Source: Streptomyces rhizosphaerihabitans (GTDB taxonomy: Bacteria; Actinomycetota; Actinomycetes; Streptomycetales; Streptomycetaceae). Taken from it: a stretch of DNA of 64,000 nucleotides. Shown piece after piece: positions 1 to 9,246 of this stretch. The position numbers and the translations under genes are program-made. Each line of letters opens with the position of its first letter. The first letter of the stretch is position 1. The stretch lies in NCBI RefSeq assembly GCF_025399795.1, contig NZ_JAODTZ010000004.1, forward strand, positions 124,001 through 188,000, read 5' to 3'. The notes under the pieces are model-generated. The model was given only the letters and a program-made list of their open reading frames with translations. It did no database searches and had not been told where the DNA came from.

Positions 1-2226
1 CTGACGGTCCTGGACGCGTACGCGCTGTACGCCGTCGCGCTCCCCCGCACGGACGGCGTGGCCTACGCGGCGCTCGCGTCGGCGGTGCTGGCCGCGGTGT
101 GGGCGGCGTACGAACTCGCGATGGGCGCGCCGCGCCGGACGCCTGAACCGCGGACGGCCACCGCAGCCGCCTCGGGCATCCCGGGCATCCCGGGCACCTC
201 GGAGCCGTCCGTCGCGGGCACGGGAGAGCACCCGGCCACGAGCGGGACGGGACCGCGGGAAGCCGCCCCGGACTCCCGCCCGGACCGCGACATCAGCGCC
301 GACACCGACATCGACACCGCTACCGGCACCGGAATGGGCTCCGGCACCAGCAGCGGTGCCGGTCGGCAGCGGGCCACCCCCGCTGTCCGTCCGTCGCTGC
401 GGCTGCCGCTGCCCGCCGCCGTGGTCGCCGCACAGCTGCCGCTGCTCCTCTGGGCGGTGGCCACCGTCGCGGGTGCGCACGCCGTCACGGCCGCCCTGCT
501 GGTCACGGCGGCCTTCGACGCGGTGCTCGCGCTCCGCACGCCCCTGAAGTCCGTCCGCGTCGTCGCCGCCGCCGGGGCCTACGGTCTGGGCGGCTGGGGC
601 ACCCTCGCCGCCGGCTGGCTGTCCTGGACGGCCGTCGGCCCGAGCGCCGCCGCCCGTGCGGCGGCGCTCCTCCTCCTTGCCGCGTCGATCGCGCTGACAG
701 CGGCGTGGGGCACCCCGAAGCCGGGCGTCGCGACGGGCACCGCGACGGCCGGGGGCCTGATCACCGTCGTCGCCTTCGGCGGTGTGCTGCGCACGTGCCT
801 TCCGGGCGAGTGGACGGTTCCCGGTCATCTGGCGTGCGGGATCGCTCTGTTGGCCGTCGCGAGGCCGGGACTTCCGGCACCCGTACGCCGTGGGCTCGCC
901 CTGGCCTCCGGCTGCGTGGGAGCCCTCGCCGTGGCATGGGCACTGCCCGTGGTCGTGATCACCCTGCTGGGACCGGTCGGCCGGGCGGGCTCGGTCTGGT
1001 CCGGTGCTCCGGCGAACGCGCGGGACGCGGTGACGGGCGGCCTGCCCTGGCCCTCGGACGCCGTCACGGCACCCCTCGTCCTCGCGCTCGTCGCCGCGGT
1101 CCTGGTGCCGGCCGTCCGCGCCGCCGCGTGGCGTTCGCACGCCCTGGCCTGCGCGCTGACACTGACGTGGGCGACGGTGTTCGTCCTCCCGGCTGCCCTC
1201 GAACTCCCTTACGTGGCAGGGCTGTCGGTGCACGGGCTCACCACGCTGGCGCTGCTCGTGTCCGCCCGTCGGGCGCACCCCTCGGTCACCGCGCCGGTGC
1301 TCGCCCTCCTCACCTCCCTCAGCCTCGCGTTCCTCGCACTGGCCTCCGAGACCGCGACCCTGGCCGTGCTCGCCGCACTGGCCGTCCTGTTCGCGGCGGC
1401 CGCCCCGCGGCCCGGCCTCGGCCCGGTAGCGGCACCCGCGGCCCTCGGATACGCGACGGCCCTCGCCTGTGCGGCGGGCGCCTCCCTCGGCCTGCAGCCC
1501 CAGCACACCGCGCTCCTCGTGCTGATCGTGCCCGTGACCGCGGCCCTGCTGGCCGCGCGCGTCGAGGACGGAGCGACGACCGTGTCGATCGAGGTCACCG
1601 GTGCCCTCGCGGGGCTGCTCGCCATCGCACTCACGGTGACCGAACCGGCCGTGCTCGCCACGGTCCTGGCCCTGTGCGGAGTGATCGCCGCCGGCACGGC
1701 CGTACGGGAGGACCGGCGCGCCGTCGGATACGCGGCCGGGGCCCTGTTCGTCCTGGCCGCCTGGGTGCGCCTGGCGGCCTGGGGAGTCGGCTCCCCGGAG
1801 GCGTACACACTGCCGGTGACCGCTCCGGCCCTGCTCGTGGGCACGTTCAGGCGCCGCGCGGACACGACGGTGTCGTCGTGGACCGCGTACGCGCCGGGCC
1901 TGTCCGTGACGCTCGTGCCGAGCCTGTTCGCGGCTTGGGGCGACGCGCACTGGTCGCGTCCGCTGCTGCTGGGCGCGGCGGCGCTCGCCGTCACCCTGCT
2001 GGGTGCCCGGCACCGCCTGCAGGCTCCGCTGGTGCTGGGCGGCACCGTGCTCGTCCTGGACGCCCTGCACGAACTCGCCCCGTACATCGTGCAGGTGGTG
2101 GACGCGCTCCCCCGTTGGACGCCTCCCGCACTCGCCGGTCTGCTGCTGATCACGCTGGGTGCCACGTACGAACAGCGGATCCGCGACGCGCGGCGGGTGC
2201 GGGAGGTGCTGGGGAGGATGGACTAG
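1..2226 (+). CDS. Polytopic membrane protein, C-terminal part (5' truncated)
   Basis: The reading frame is open from the first base, so the true start lies upstream; a GTG at 58 is the first in-window start-like codon but has no convincing ribosome binding site. After a Pro/Thr/Ser/Gly-rich stretch (about residues 25-110 counted from 58) come many hydrophobic Ala/Leu/Val helices, roughly 15-20 membrane segments, ending in a short charged tail with EQRIRDARRVREVLGRMD. I do not recognise a catalytic motif. Large multi-spanning proteins with a similar tail (TYE.R.RD..R) occur in actinomycetes, but this is from memory. The next gene is convergent and only 21 bases away. Confidence 0.75.
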   Translation: MTVLDAYALYAVALPRTDGVAYAALASAVLAAVWAAYELAMGAPRRTPEPRTATAAASGIPGIPGTSEPSVAGTGEHPATSGTGPREAAPDSRPDRDISADTDIDTATGTGMGSGTSSGAGRQRATPAVRPSLRLPLPAAVVAAQLPLLLWAVATVAGAHAVTAALLVTAAFDAVLALRTPLKSVRVVAAAGAYGLGGWGTLAAGWLSWTAVGPSAAARAAALLLLAASIALTAAWGTPKPGVATGTATAGGLITVVAFGGVLRTCLPGEWTVPGHLACGIALLAVARPGLPAPVRRGLALASGCVGALAVAWALPVVVITLLGPVGRAGSVWSGAPANARDAVTGGLPWPSDAVTAPLVLALVAAVLVPAVRAAAWRSHALACALTLTWATVFVLPAALELPYVAGLSVHGLTTLALLVSARRAHPSVTAPVLALLTSLSLAFLALASETATLAVLAALAVLFAAAAPRPGLGPVAAPAALGYATALACAAGASLGLQPQHTALLVLIVPVTAALLAARVEDGATTVSIEVTGALAGLLAIALTVTEPAVLATVLALCGVIAAGTAVREDRRAVGYAAGALFVLAAWVRLAAWGVGSPEAYTLPVTAPALLVGTFRRRADTTVSSWTAYAPGLSVTLVPSLFAAWGDAHWSRPLLLGAAALAVTLLGARHRLQAPLVLGGTVLVLDALHELAPYIVQVVDALPRWTPPALAGLLLITLGATYEQRIRDARRVREVLGRMD

Positions 2227-2247
2227 GGACCGGTCACACGGGAGCGG

Positions 2248-4986
2248 TCACGAAGGCATCCTGTCACCGAGGAGTGCCAGGTTCTCGATGGCGGCGAGGC
2301 CGTAGAGCGCCGTGTCGTTCGTGTAGACCCAGTTGGCCTCGCTGCCCGGCACCAGCGTGACCGGACCGCTCAGCTTCTCCGTCTTCCAGGGCGAGGACTC
2401 GGTGTAGCCGTCGGAGCTGTAGAACTTCGCCCAGGCGCGGGTGGCGAGGGCCGCGTCGCCGGTCTGCACGGCGGCGTACGCGTCGAGACGTGAGTGGCCC
2501 TGGAAGAGCAGCAGGGTGCCGAAGTTGGTGCCGTAACGGGCCGCCTGCTCGGCCTTGGTGGCGTTGAAGTAGCGGCAGTAGTCGAGGTACGCCTCCTTGA
2601 AGGCGGGCAGGTCGACGAGATCGATGAGCTCGGCGCACAGTTCGTTCAGGCCGAAGACCGCGGAGAGGTGCGAGACGCCGACCACGGGCTCCGTGGCGAC
2701 GGCGAACCGGCCGGTGTCGAGGTCGTACAGACCGGTGCCCTGGACGAATCCGTTGGGCTGCGCGGCGATGGTCTCCATCGTCGACAGCACGCGCGCCTTG
2801 GCCTTCTCCCACTTGGGGCCCTTGCGTTCCCACTCGGTCAGCCAAGCGGAGACGAGCCCGCTCCAGTCCGTGCCGAAGCCGATCGACAGCGCGTGCCGGT
2901 CCGGCGTGTACGGCTCGGTGCGGATCTTGCGGATCGGGTCGAGGACGAGGAAGGTCTCGTCGGAGTCGACGTTGGCGTGCATGAGGTCGCCGACCCGTTC
3001 GTCGGCGGTGAGGAAGTAGTAGTAGCGCCGGTAGGTGGTGTTGGCGATGCGCTGTTGTTTGGCGCTGTCGGCGTAGTGCTGCACCCCGTGCCGGGTGCCG
3101 AGACCCGCCCACTGGCCGAGGTGGTAGACGTCGACCTCGCCGGTGTGCCGGGTCATCGCCTCGGCGAAGCGGAAGATGTCCGCGCGGCCGCTGCGGAGAT
3201 ACGCGAACCACAGCCAGAGGTCCGGCGACAGCTCGGAGTTGTCCCAGGCGTAGCCGCCGATGTCGTAGCGCCACTGGTGCCGGACCGGGTCGTACGAGTG
3301 CATGATGTCGCCGTAGTCCCAGAAGCCGTACCAACGGCGCATCTCCACCTGGTCCTTGTAATAGGTGAAGAGGAAGTCGAGGTGATCCTCGATCTTCGCC
3401 TTGGCGGGTGTGGACCGGTCGGGCTCCGCGTAGAGACCGGGGCCGAAGACCTGCGCCTTGATCAGTTGCTTGGGCGGGGCGGCGAGCTGCGGCAACACGC
3501 GTACGGCGTCGACCTGTTCGGCGAGTTTCTCGGGCGTGGGTGTCGACTCGTTGGCCCAGAAGAGCAGTTCGGACGTGCGGGCGATGCCGTAGGGGGTGCC
3601 GAAGCCCGGCTCGTAGTCCTCGTAGGTGATGTTGAGGCCTTCGAGCTGTTCGGCGTACGTGTCCTGGCCCATGCCGTCGTGGTAGAAGCGCAGGTCCATG
3701 GGCCGCGCCTCGGGCGACCAGAGCCAGAGGGTGACCTCGGCCTCGTCGGTGTGGGCGTCCCGGATGTCGAGCTGGGCGGGGAACTTCTCCCAGAAGTCCC
3801 GCAGCCCGAAGGAGAATCCGCCGCTCGGCCCGCCGACGTAGCCGAAGCCGGAGGCGCGACGGCCGCCGCCGGCGCCGATCCAGCCGTATCCCTTCTTGGT
3901 GCGCTTGCGCAGGGTGAAGCCGTCGGCGGAGAGCTGGGAGAGGGTGTAGTCGCCCCACTCGGGGATGTACTGGAGCCGGGTGGTGACCCGTTGGTCCCAG
4001 GTGGACGGGTCGGCGAGCTTCTCGCCCGCGAACTGGGCGGCCTGGACCGCGGCTCCGGGGTCGCGGCGCAGCCCGGTGATGCCCTTGACGGCTTCGCGGA
4101 GCAGGCCGGTGCCGTCGCCGCCGATCCGGATGTGCCGGTCGTAGGCGGCGTCCCGCATCGGCACGGTGAAGCGGACGCCGAGCCCGCGGACGAAGTCGCC
4201 GCTGCTCTTCCCGGGCTCCTGCTTCCCGTCGAAGGTGATCGTGTGCACCATACGGAAGGAGTCGGCGCCCGCGTAGAAGTACAGGCGGACCGAGAACGGC
4301 AGCCAACTCCGTTCGCCCTTGCGGTGCTTGCCGTCGATGCGGACGACAGCCCGCACCGGGCCCTCCTGTTCGACCTCGACCTCGGAGATCGCGCTCTCGA
4401 AGCGCTCGAACTTCTCGGCTCCCTGGTCCTCGTCCTCGATCTCCGGCTGGCGGATGAGGACGAGGCGCCCGTTCCTGGCGATCTCGGTCGTCCCGCGCGT
4501 CACGGACTTGACCAGCGTGGAGCCGCTCTTGCCGATCTTCGCGGTGATGACCCCGGTCGATATGTCGATGGTGCCGCCGCTCTTGTCGACGGTGACCTTC
4601 CGCTCCGGCGCGGCGGGTTCGCCCGCGGTCAGCGTGAGCTTGCCCGCGTCCGAGCTCACCGCGTGCGCTGTCCACTTGAGGGAGCCGTCCGGCCAGTAGG
4701 CGATCGGCCAGGACTGCACGGGGACGGCGTCGCCGTCGGCGTCCGTCAGCGCGAACGTCTGGTCCTGCTGGTAGGTCCCCCTCGGCCAGGGAACGCCGAC
4801 GGTGGAACCGGGGGCGGCGCCGAGGCCGCCGTCCTCCAGCCAGTCCAGGGGCACCGGGTCCGCGTCGGCGGCCGCGGTTCTCGGGGCGGCCTGCGCGTTC
4901 GTGGCTCCGAGGGCCCAGCTGAACTGCGCGGCGGCCCCGGCGACGGCGGCCGCCTTGAGAAGGGACCTGCGAGGGATGGGAGACAT
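2248..4986 (-). CDS. Tat-exported PL26/YetA-like rhamnogalacturonan exolyase family protein
   Basis: This 912-residue protein is probably a secreted exo-acting enzyme on rhamnogalacturonan-type pectin. A Tat signal is clear: RR at residues 6-7, a hydrophobic stretch, and an AQA/A cleavage site near residue 33. The mature N-terminus, with PVPLDWLEDGG, GVPWPRGTY and YWPDGSLKWTAHAV, matches the RIFT-barrel start of the PcRGLX/YetA family as I know it. The C-terminal half is rich in Trp/Tyr/His (GGYAWDNSELSPDLWLWFAY), as expected for an alpha/alpha barrel binding sugars. It is the last gene of an operon with a sugar ABC transporter and a YesL-like protein. In Bacillus, yetA sits beside lplABC in the same way. 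Bond specificity (lyase or hydrolase) cannot be read from the sequence. Confidence 0.8.
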   Translation of the reverse strand: MSPIPRRSLLKAAAVAGAAAQFSWALGATNAQAAPRTAAADADPVPLDWLEDGGLGAAPGSTVGVPWPRGTYQQDQTFALTDADGDAVPVQSWPIAYWPDGSLKWTAHAVSSDAGKLTLTAGEPAAPERKVTVDKSGGTIDISTGVITAKIGKSGSTLVKSVTRGTTEIARNGRLVLIRQPEIEDEDQGAEKFERFESAISEVEVEQEGPVRAVVRIDGKHRKGERSWLPFSVRLYFYAGADSFRMVHTITFDGKQEPGKSSGDFVRGLGVRFTVPMRDAAYDRHIRIGGDGTGLLREAVKGITGLRRDPGAAVQAAQFAGEKLADPSTWDQRVTTRLQYIPEWGDYTLSQLSADGFTLRKRTKKGYGWIGAGGGRRASGFGYVGGPSGGFSFGLRDFWEKFPAQLDIRDAHTDEAEVTLWLWSPEARPMDLRFYHDGMGQDTYAEQLEGLNITYEDYEPGFGTPYGIARTSELLFWANESTPTPEKLAEQVDAVRVLPQLAAPPKQLIKAQVFGPGLYAEPDRSTPAKAKIEDHLDFLFTYYKDQVEMRRWYGFWDYGDIMHSYDPVRHQWRYDIGGYAWDNSELSPDLWLWFAYLRSGRADIFRFAEAMTRHTGEVDVYHLGQWAGLGTRHGVQHYADSAKQQRIANTTYRRYYYFLTADERVGDLMHANVDSDETFLVLDPIRKIRTEPYTPDRHALSIGFGTDWSGLVSAWLTEWERKGPKWEKAKARVLSTMETIAAQPNGFVQGTGLYDLDTGRFAVATEPVVGVSHLSAVFGLNELCAELIDLVDLPAFKEAYLDYCRYFNATKAEQAARYGTNFGTLLLFQGHSRLDAYAAVQTGDAALATRAWAKFYSSDGYTESSPWKTEKLSGPVTLVPGSEANWVYTNDTALYGLAAIENLALLGDRMPS

Positions 4987-5070
4987 GGCCTTTCCTTTCC
5001 TTACGGGATGGTCAGGGGCATGACGGAGCTGGGCCGGGCGCTCGGTGCTCCGGCCTGTGGGCGTGCGGAC

Positions 5071-5733
5071 TCAGCGGCGGCGCCGGCGCTCCTCCACGGC
5101 GACGGCCGCCGCGGCCACGGCCCCGAGGACGGGTACCGCCAACGGCGCGACGAGCAAGGCGGAGCAGACCACCATGACGAGCCCGCCGACGAGCAGGAAG
5201 GACCCGGCGGGATCGAGGACGGTACGGCGCCCGGCATCCGCGAGCAGTTCGCGCCAGGCCGACCCCGGCTCCCAGACCGCGGCCGCGCGCAGTCCCGCGA
5301 CGGCTCCCCCGATCAGCGCGAAGAGCCCGACGGCGCCCACGAGGGGACCACCCGGTATTCCGGCGCGCACGGCCTGGACGTCCACCCAGACCGCCGCCGC
5401 CCCGGCCCATCCGGCGACTCCGACGAGCCAGCCGCCCCGTACGGCCGCCCGGAAGTCGGCCATGAACTCCCGCCAACCGCCGCCCATATGGGCCGTGCGT
5501 CGGCGCAGATGCCGCGCGCCGGCCGCGAACGCGGCGGGAACGGTGACGAGGGGCAGCGAGGCCACCGCGATCCACACACCGGTCAGCAGACACTCCGCGA
5601 AGACGGCGAACCTCTCGGCGAGGACGGATTCCCGGGGCGTCCTGCGGGCCTTGGCCGCCCTGGCCCGCCGCATCGCGCTGCCTCGCGCGGCCGTCCGGAC
5701 CCCCGCTCGGGATCCCGGCTGGGTGACGGTCAT
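5071..5733 (-). CDS. YesL-like DUF624 membrane protein
   Basis: This is a 220-residue integral membrane protein with about five hydrophobic segments. After a basic N-terminal tail (residues 1-45), the segment FAECLLTGVWIAVASLPLVTVPAAFAAG resembles the first helix of the YesL/DUF624 family. These small proteins are almost always encoded beside carbohydrate ABC transporters, and their role is not established. The start ATG is one base from the stop of the upstream permease gene, so the two are probably translationally coupled. The Arg-rich C-terminus (EERRRRR) would be cytoplasmic. The family assignment rests on context plus the N-terminal pattern. Confidence 0.7.
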   Translation of the reverse strand: MTVTQPGSRAGVRTAARGSAMRRARAAKARRTPRESVLAERFAVFAECLLTGVWIAVASLPLVTVPAAFAAGARHLRRRTAHMGGGWREFMADFRAAVRGGWLVGVAGWAGAAAVWVDVQAVRAGIPGGPLVGAVGLFALIGGAVAGLRAAAVWEPGSAWRELLADAGRRTVLDPAGSFLLVGGLVMVVCSALLVAPLAVPVLGAVAAAAVAVEERRRRR

Positions 5734-5734
5734 C

Positions 5735-6640
5735 TCAGCCTTTCAATCCCGACGTCGCCATACCGTCGATCAGATACCGCTGGAAGGCCAGGAAGAAGAG
5801 GAGCACCGGCAGCAGCGCCACCAGCGACATCGCGATCATGCCGCCGTAGTTGGCCACCCCCTCCTGGTCGCGGAACATCATCATGCCGAGCGAGACGGTG
5901 TACTTGCCGGGCTCGTTGAGATAGATCAGCGGGCCCATGAAGTCGTTCCAGGCGTTGATGAAGGTGAAGATCGCGCTGGTGATGAGGGCCGGGCGGCACA
6001 GTGGCAGCACGATCGACCAGTAGATCCGCAGATGCCCGCAGCCGTCGAGCCGCGCCGCCTCGTCCAGCTCGCGCGGCAGGTTCCGCATGAACTGCACCAT
6101 GAGGAAGACGAAGAACGCCTCGGTGGCCAGGTACTTGCCGATCAGCAGCGGCACATAGGTGTTGACCAGCTCCAGCTTCTGGAACATCACATACTGCGGG
6201 ATGAGCAGCACGTGATAGGGCAGCAGGAGCGTGCCGATCATCAGCGAGAAGAGCAGGTTCCGTCCGGCGAACCGGATCTTGGCGAAGGCGTACGCGGTCA
6301 GCGAGCAGGAGATCAGGATGCCGACGACCGAACCGAGCGCGTAGAAGAGGGAGTTCTGGAAAAAGGTGGCGATCGAGATGTCGGCGATGCCGTCGGCCAG
6401 CCCCTTGAAGTTGGCGAGGATCGGGCTGGTCGGGAACAGGTCCAGGCTGCCGATGATCTCGCGGCTCGGCTTGAACGAGGCACCGAGGACCCAGAGCACG
6501 GGGTAGAGGACGACTGCGAGGACCAGCAGGGCCCCTACGTGCCAGGCGAGCGACCCGGTGCGTTTGCGTCCCGGCGTCCGTGCGCGTCCCGGGGCGGTCG
6601 CGGCGCCGGAGCCGAACGCCTTGCCGGTGATGCCGCTCAT
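5735..6640 (-). CDS. Carbohydrate ABC transporter permease (LplC/AraQ type)
   Basis: This 301-residue inner-membrane permease is one of two that form the channel of a sugar importer. The EAA loop that contacts the ATPase is present as ELDEAARLDGCGHLRIYWSIVLP, with the conserved Gly. The region before it contains the typical six hydrophobic helices and SFKPSREI after helix 1, characteristic of the MalG/AraQ branch. The ATG at 6640 overlaps the stop of the preceding permease (ATGA), which fixes the start. The open frame continues upstream without a start that makes sense. No ATP-binding subunit is encoded here; Streptomyces importers of this type usually share a common MsiK-like ATPase (family knowledge). 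Confidence 0.9.
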   Translation of the reverse strand: MSGITGKAFGSGAATAPGRARTPGRKRTGSLAWHVGALLVLAVVLYPVLWVLGASFKPSREIIGSLDLFPTSPILANFKGLADGIADISIATFFQNSLFYALGSVVGILISCSLTAYAFAKIRFAGRNLLFSLMIGTLLLPYHVLLIPQYVMFQKLELVNTYVPLLIGKYLATEAFFVFLMVQFMRNLPRELDEAARLDGCGHLRIYWSIVLPLCRPALITSAIFTFINAWNDFMGPLIYLNEPGKYTVSLGMMMFRDQEGVANYGGMIAMSLVALLPVLLFFLAFQRYLIDGMATSGLKG

Positions 6641-7605
6641 CGGGCGTCCTCCTCGTAGTGCACCCAGCGCTTCTGCGACCAGAAGAGGACGGCCGTCACC
6701 AGCGCGACGGCGAGCAGCAGCATCCAGGCCATGGCGGAGGCGAAGCCCATCTGGGACTCCTTGAAGCCCTTTTGGTAGAGGTAGCAGGTGTAGACGAGCG
6801 TGGCGTCGGCCGGACCGCAGGTGGTGTTGGAGACCACGTACGCCGATCCGAAGATCTGGAACGAGTGGATGGTCTCCAGGAGCACGTTGAAGAACAGCAC
6901 CGGGGAAATCATCGGCAGCGTGATGCTCCAGAACCTGCGCAGCGGTCCCGCGCCGTCCACCTCCGCCGCCTCGTACAGCTCCCTCGGTACCTGTTTGAGC
7001 CCGGCCAGGAAGATGACCATGGGGGCGCCGAACTGCCAGACGGTGAGCGCGACCAGGCTGTAGAGCACCCAGTCCGGGTCGCCGACCCAGCCTCCGGCGT
7101 GGAAGCCGAGGAACGACTGCGTACGGTCCACGACGGCGTCGTCGGAGAACAGCGCACGCCAGACGAAGCCGACCGAGACGCTCGCGCCGATCAGCGACGG
7201 GGCGTAGAACGCGGCCCGGTAGAAAGCCTGGCCGCGACGGCTCTGCGCGAGGAGCAGGGCCACCCCGAGTGCCAGCAACAGCTTGAGCGGTGTGCCGATG
7301 ACGACGTACTTGGCCGTCACCTCGACCGACTTCTGCCACCGGGGATCGTCGAACATGGTGGTGAAGTTGTCGAAGCCGATCCACCGCGGCGAATCGAAGA
7401 GGTTGTAGTCGGTGAAGGCGAAGTAGAGCGATGCTGCCATCGGGCCCGCGGTCAGCAGCAGGAAGCCCGCGATCCACGGCGACATGAAGAGATAGCCGGC
7501 GAGATTCTCCCGGCGCCCCCGACGCCTTTCGGCGGCGGGGGCCGCGGGGCGCGTCCGCGGAGCGTCGGGCGGAGAGTCCTTGACGAGCGTCACGGCGGTT
7601 CCCAT
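6637..7605 (-). CDS. Carbohydrate ABC transporter permease (LplB/UgpA type)
   Basis: This 322-residue permease partners the downstream one. The EAA motif is ELYEAAEVDGAGPLRRFWSITLP. The N-terminus has the ENLAGYLFMSPWIAGFLLL pattern of the MalF/UgpA/LplB branch, followed by five further helices. The ATG at 7605 shares a base with the stop of the upstream lipoprotein gene (TGATG), and the 3' end overlaps the next gene by four bases, so the transporter genes are tightly coupled. Substrate is inferred from the linked YetA-like enzyme to be an oligosaccharide from rhamnogalacturonan; the sequence of the permease alone would not tell. Confidence 0.9.
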   Translation of the reverse strand: MGTAVTLVKDSPPDAPRTRPAAPAAERRRGRRENLAGYLFMSPWIAGFLLLTAGPMAASLYFAFTDYNLFDSPRWIGFDNFTTMFDDPRWQKSVEVTAKYVVIGTPLKLLLALGVALLLAQSRRGQAFYRAAFYAPSLIGASVSVGFVWRALFSDDAVVDRTQSFLGFHAGGWVGDPDWVLYSLVALTVWQFGAPMVIFLAGLKQVPRELYEAAEVDGAGPLRRFWSITLPMISPVLFFNVLLETIHSFQIFGSAYVVSNTTCGPADATLVYTCYLYQKGFKESQMGFASAMAWMLLLAVALVTAVLFWSQKRWVHYEEDAR

Positions 7606-8894
7606 CAGGCGGCGAGGGCGGTCTTCGCCTCGGAGAAGAACTGCTTCACCGCGTCGGAGACTTTGGTGCTGCCCTGCGACATGTCACCGCCGATGCGCAG
7701 GAAAGCGGATTCGACGGTGTCGGCACCCGCCGGGTGCGGGGTGATCGTGCCCAGCACACCGGCGGCGGCGACATCCTGCTCGTACTGCGCGATGGCCTTG
7801 CTGGGGGCATCGGCCGGCTGGAACGCGTCGAACTGCTCCGTTGTGGCGAGGATCCCGCGGTCGTAGCCCATGATCTTGCCGACCTCCGGGTCGTGGACCA
7901 TGAAGTCGATGAACTGGGCTGCTTCCTTGGGGTGCTTGGTGTGCGCGGAGGCGCTGAGCATCAGGGAGGCGAGGTACTGGCCGGTCTGCTTGCCGTCGGT
8001 CGTCGGGATCGGCGCCAGGCCGTAACTGCTGTCACCCTCGGCGGTGTAACGGACCGTGAAGTTGTCCCACGTGAACTCCGAGGCGGCGTGGCCCGCCGAG
8101 AGCGAGGACTTGGGCTTGTCCTGCTCGACCCGCTTGGGATCGGTGATGATGCCGGCCTTGACGCGGTTGTAGCCGTCCGTCCACCACTCCGTCAGATCGG
8201 CCTCGTCGAAACCGAGTCCGTCCTTGGTGAAGAACGCCTTGCCGTTCTGCCGGAGGTAGAGGTCGTACAGGTACATGATGCTGAAGTAGCCTGTGTCGCC
8301 CGCCACCTTCTGGGTGTCGTGAATCTTCTTCAGCGCGGCGAAGTACTCGTCCCAGGTCCATCCCTGCTTCGGCTTCACACCCGCCTTCTCGAACACCTTC
8401 TCGTCGATGACAAGTGACATGGTGTTGGATCCGACGGGAATACCGAGCTGCTTTCCGTCGACCTGGCCGACCTTCTCGACTCCGGCGCGGAAGTTTTTCA
8501 GACTGAGATTTCCGGCGTCTATCTGGGACTTGAGGTCGAGCAGGATCCCGCGCTTGTCGTACTTCCGCAGAAATCCGACCGCGTTCTGGAATACGTCCGG
8601 CGGATTTCCGCCTGCGGCCTGGGTCTGGAACTTCTCCCAGAAGGCCACATAATCCTGGAAGTCCGTCTGCACCTTGATCTTCGGATACTTCTTCTCGAAG
8701 AGCGCGATGGACTGGTTGATCCGCTTCGCCCGCTCGTCCGCACCCCACCAGGCGTAACGGATTGTCACCGTCCCGTCCCCGGCGCCGCCGTTGCCTCCAC
8801 CACAGCCCGCCATCGTGGCCAGCCCCAGCGTGGCCAGCGAAGCTCCGGCCGCTTTGAGGACCGTCCGCCTCTCGACACTCCCGTTGTTTCCCAC
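7605..8894 (-). CDS. Sugar-binding lipoprotein of ABC importer (LplA/family 1)
   Basis: This 429-residue extracellular solute-binding protein delivers sugar to the two permeases. The GTG at 8894 is chosen because GGGGAGG lies seven bases upstream; an in-frame ATG at 8930 lacks a binding site and would overlap an operator-like palindrome. From this start, RR is at residues 9-10 and a lipobox ATMAGC places the lipidated Cys at residue 31, so export is probably Tat-dependent. The body has the family 1 pattern: YAWWGADERAKRINQSIALFE, then SEFTWDNFT and late KEAAQFIDFMVHDPEVGKIMG. It is the first gene of the operon that ends with the YetA-like enzyme. Confidence 0.9.
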   Translation of the reverse strand: MGNNGSVERRTVLKAAGASLATLGLATMAGCGGGNGGAGDGTVTIRYAWWGADERAKRINQSIALFEKKYPKIKVQTDFQDYVAFWEKFQTQAAGGNPPDVFQNAVGFLRKYDKRGILLDLKSQIDAGNLSLKNFRAGVEKVGQVDGKQLGIPVGSNTMSLVIDEKVFEKAGVKPKQGWTWDEYFAALKKIHDTQKVAGDTGYFSIMYLYDLYLRQNGKAFFTKDGLGFDEADLTEWWTDGYNRVKAGIITDPKRVEQDKPKSSLSAGHAASEFTWDNFTVRYTAEGDSSYGLAPIPTTDGKQTGQYLASLMLSASAHTKHPKEAAQFIDFMVHDPEVGKIMGYDRGILATTEQFDAFQPADAPSKAIAQYEQDVAAAGVLGTITPHPAGADTVESAFLRIGGDMSQGSTKVSDAVKQFFSEAKTALAA

Positions 8895-8929
8895 CGTCGG
8901 GCCTCCCCGCACCGTCGACGCCGCCTGCA

Positions 8930-8954
8930 TGAATCGTTTCAAGTAAGCGCTTGC
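8930..8954 (-). promoter_or_regulatory. Two LacI-family operator-like palindromes
   Basis: On the minus strand two adjacent palindromes precede the lipoprotein gene: TGAAACGATTCA (8941-8930) and GCAAGCGCTTAC (8954-8943) with the perfect core AAGCGCTT. Both carry the central CG and flanking A/T pattern that LacI/CcpA-type regulators bind. They lie 36-60 bases upstream of the chosen GTG. A LacI-type repressor of the sugar operon is the natural reading, but no lacI-family gene is present in the window. Confidence 0.6.
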
Positions 8955-9246
8955 TGGCACAAGGTACGGAGGGGTTCCGGGCGCGTCAATGATTCGGACA
9001 GGAATTGGTGTGCGGCGCTCGGATCCCGTCGCGCAGCCCTCCGCGGCCGGTCCGGCGCGCACGGCGGGGAGTACACAGGTCGGGCGTACGCGGTCGACCT
9101 GTCGAACGTCCTTTGGGCGACGGGGCGGGAGGGGCGCGCGGCTGAAAATGTACTGCTCTCAGGGGTGCTGACGGGGTGTTGGCGGGGGCGGGGAAACAGA
9201 GCGTGAGGGGTGGTCGGCTCCGGGACGGCTCATGTCGGTGTCCGGG

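Noticed and set aside
705..2360. Plus-strand frame of about 550 codons inside the first membrane gene
   Set aside because: Arg/Gly/Pro-rich frame shadow without motifs; the overlapping hydrophobic frame is convincing.
2494..5919. Very long plus-strand open frame (over 1100 codons)
   Set aside because: It is antisense to the YetA-like and YesL genes, rich in Gly/Arg/Val without motifs. High GC removes stops in the antisense frame.
7605..9062. Longer sugar-binding protein starting at 9062 or 8930
   Set aside because: GGGGAGG and the signal peptide geometry point to GTG 8894; the longer version crosses the operator-like palindromes.
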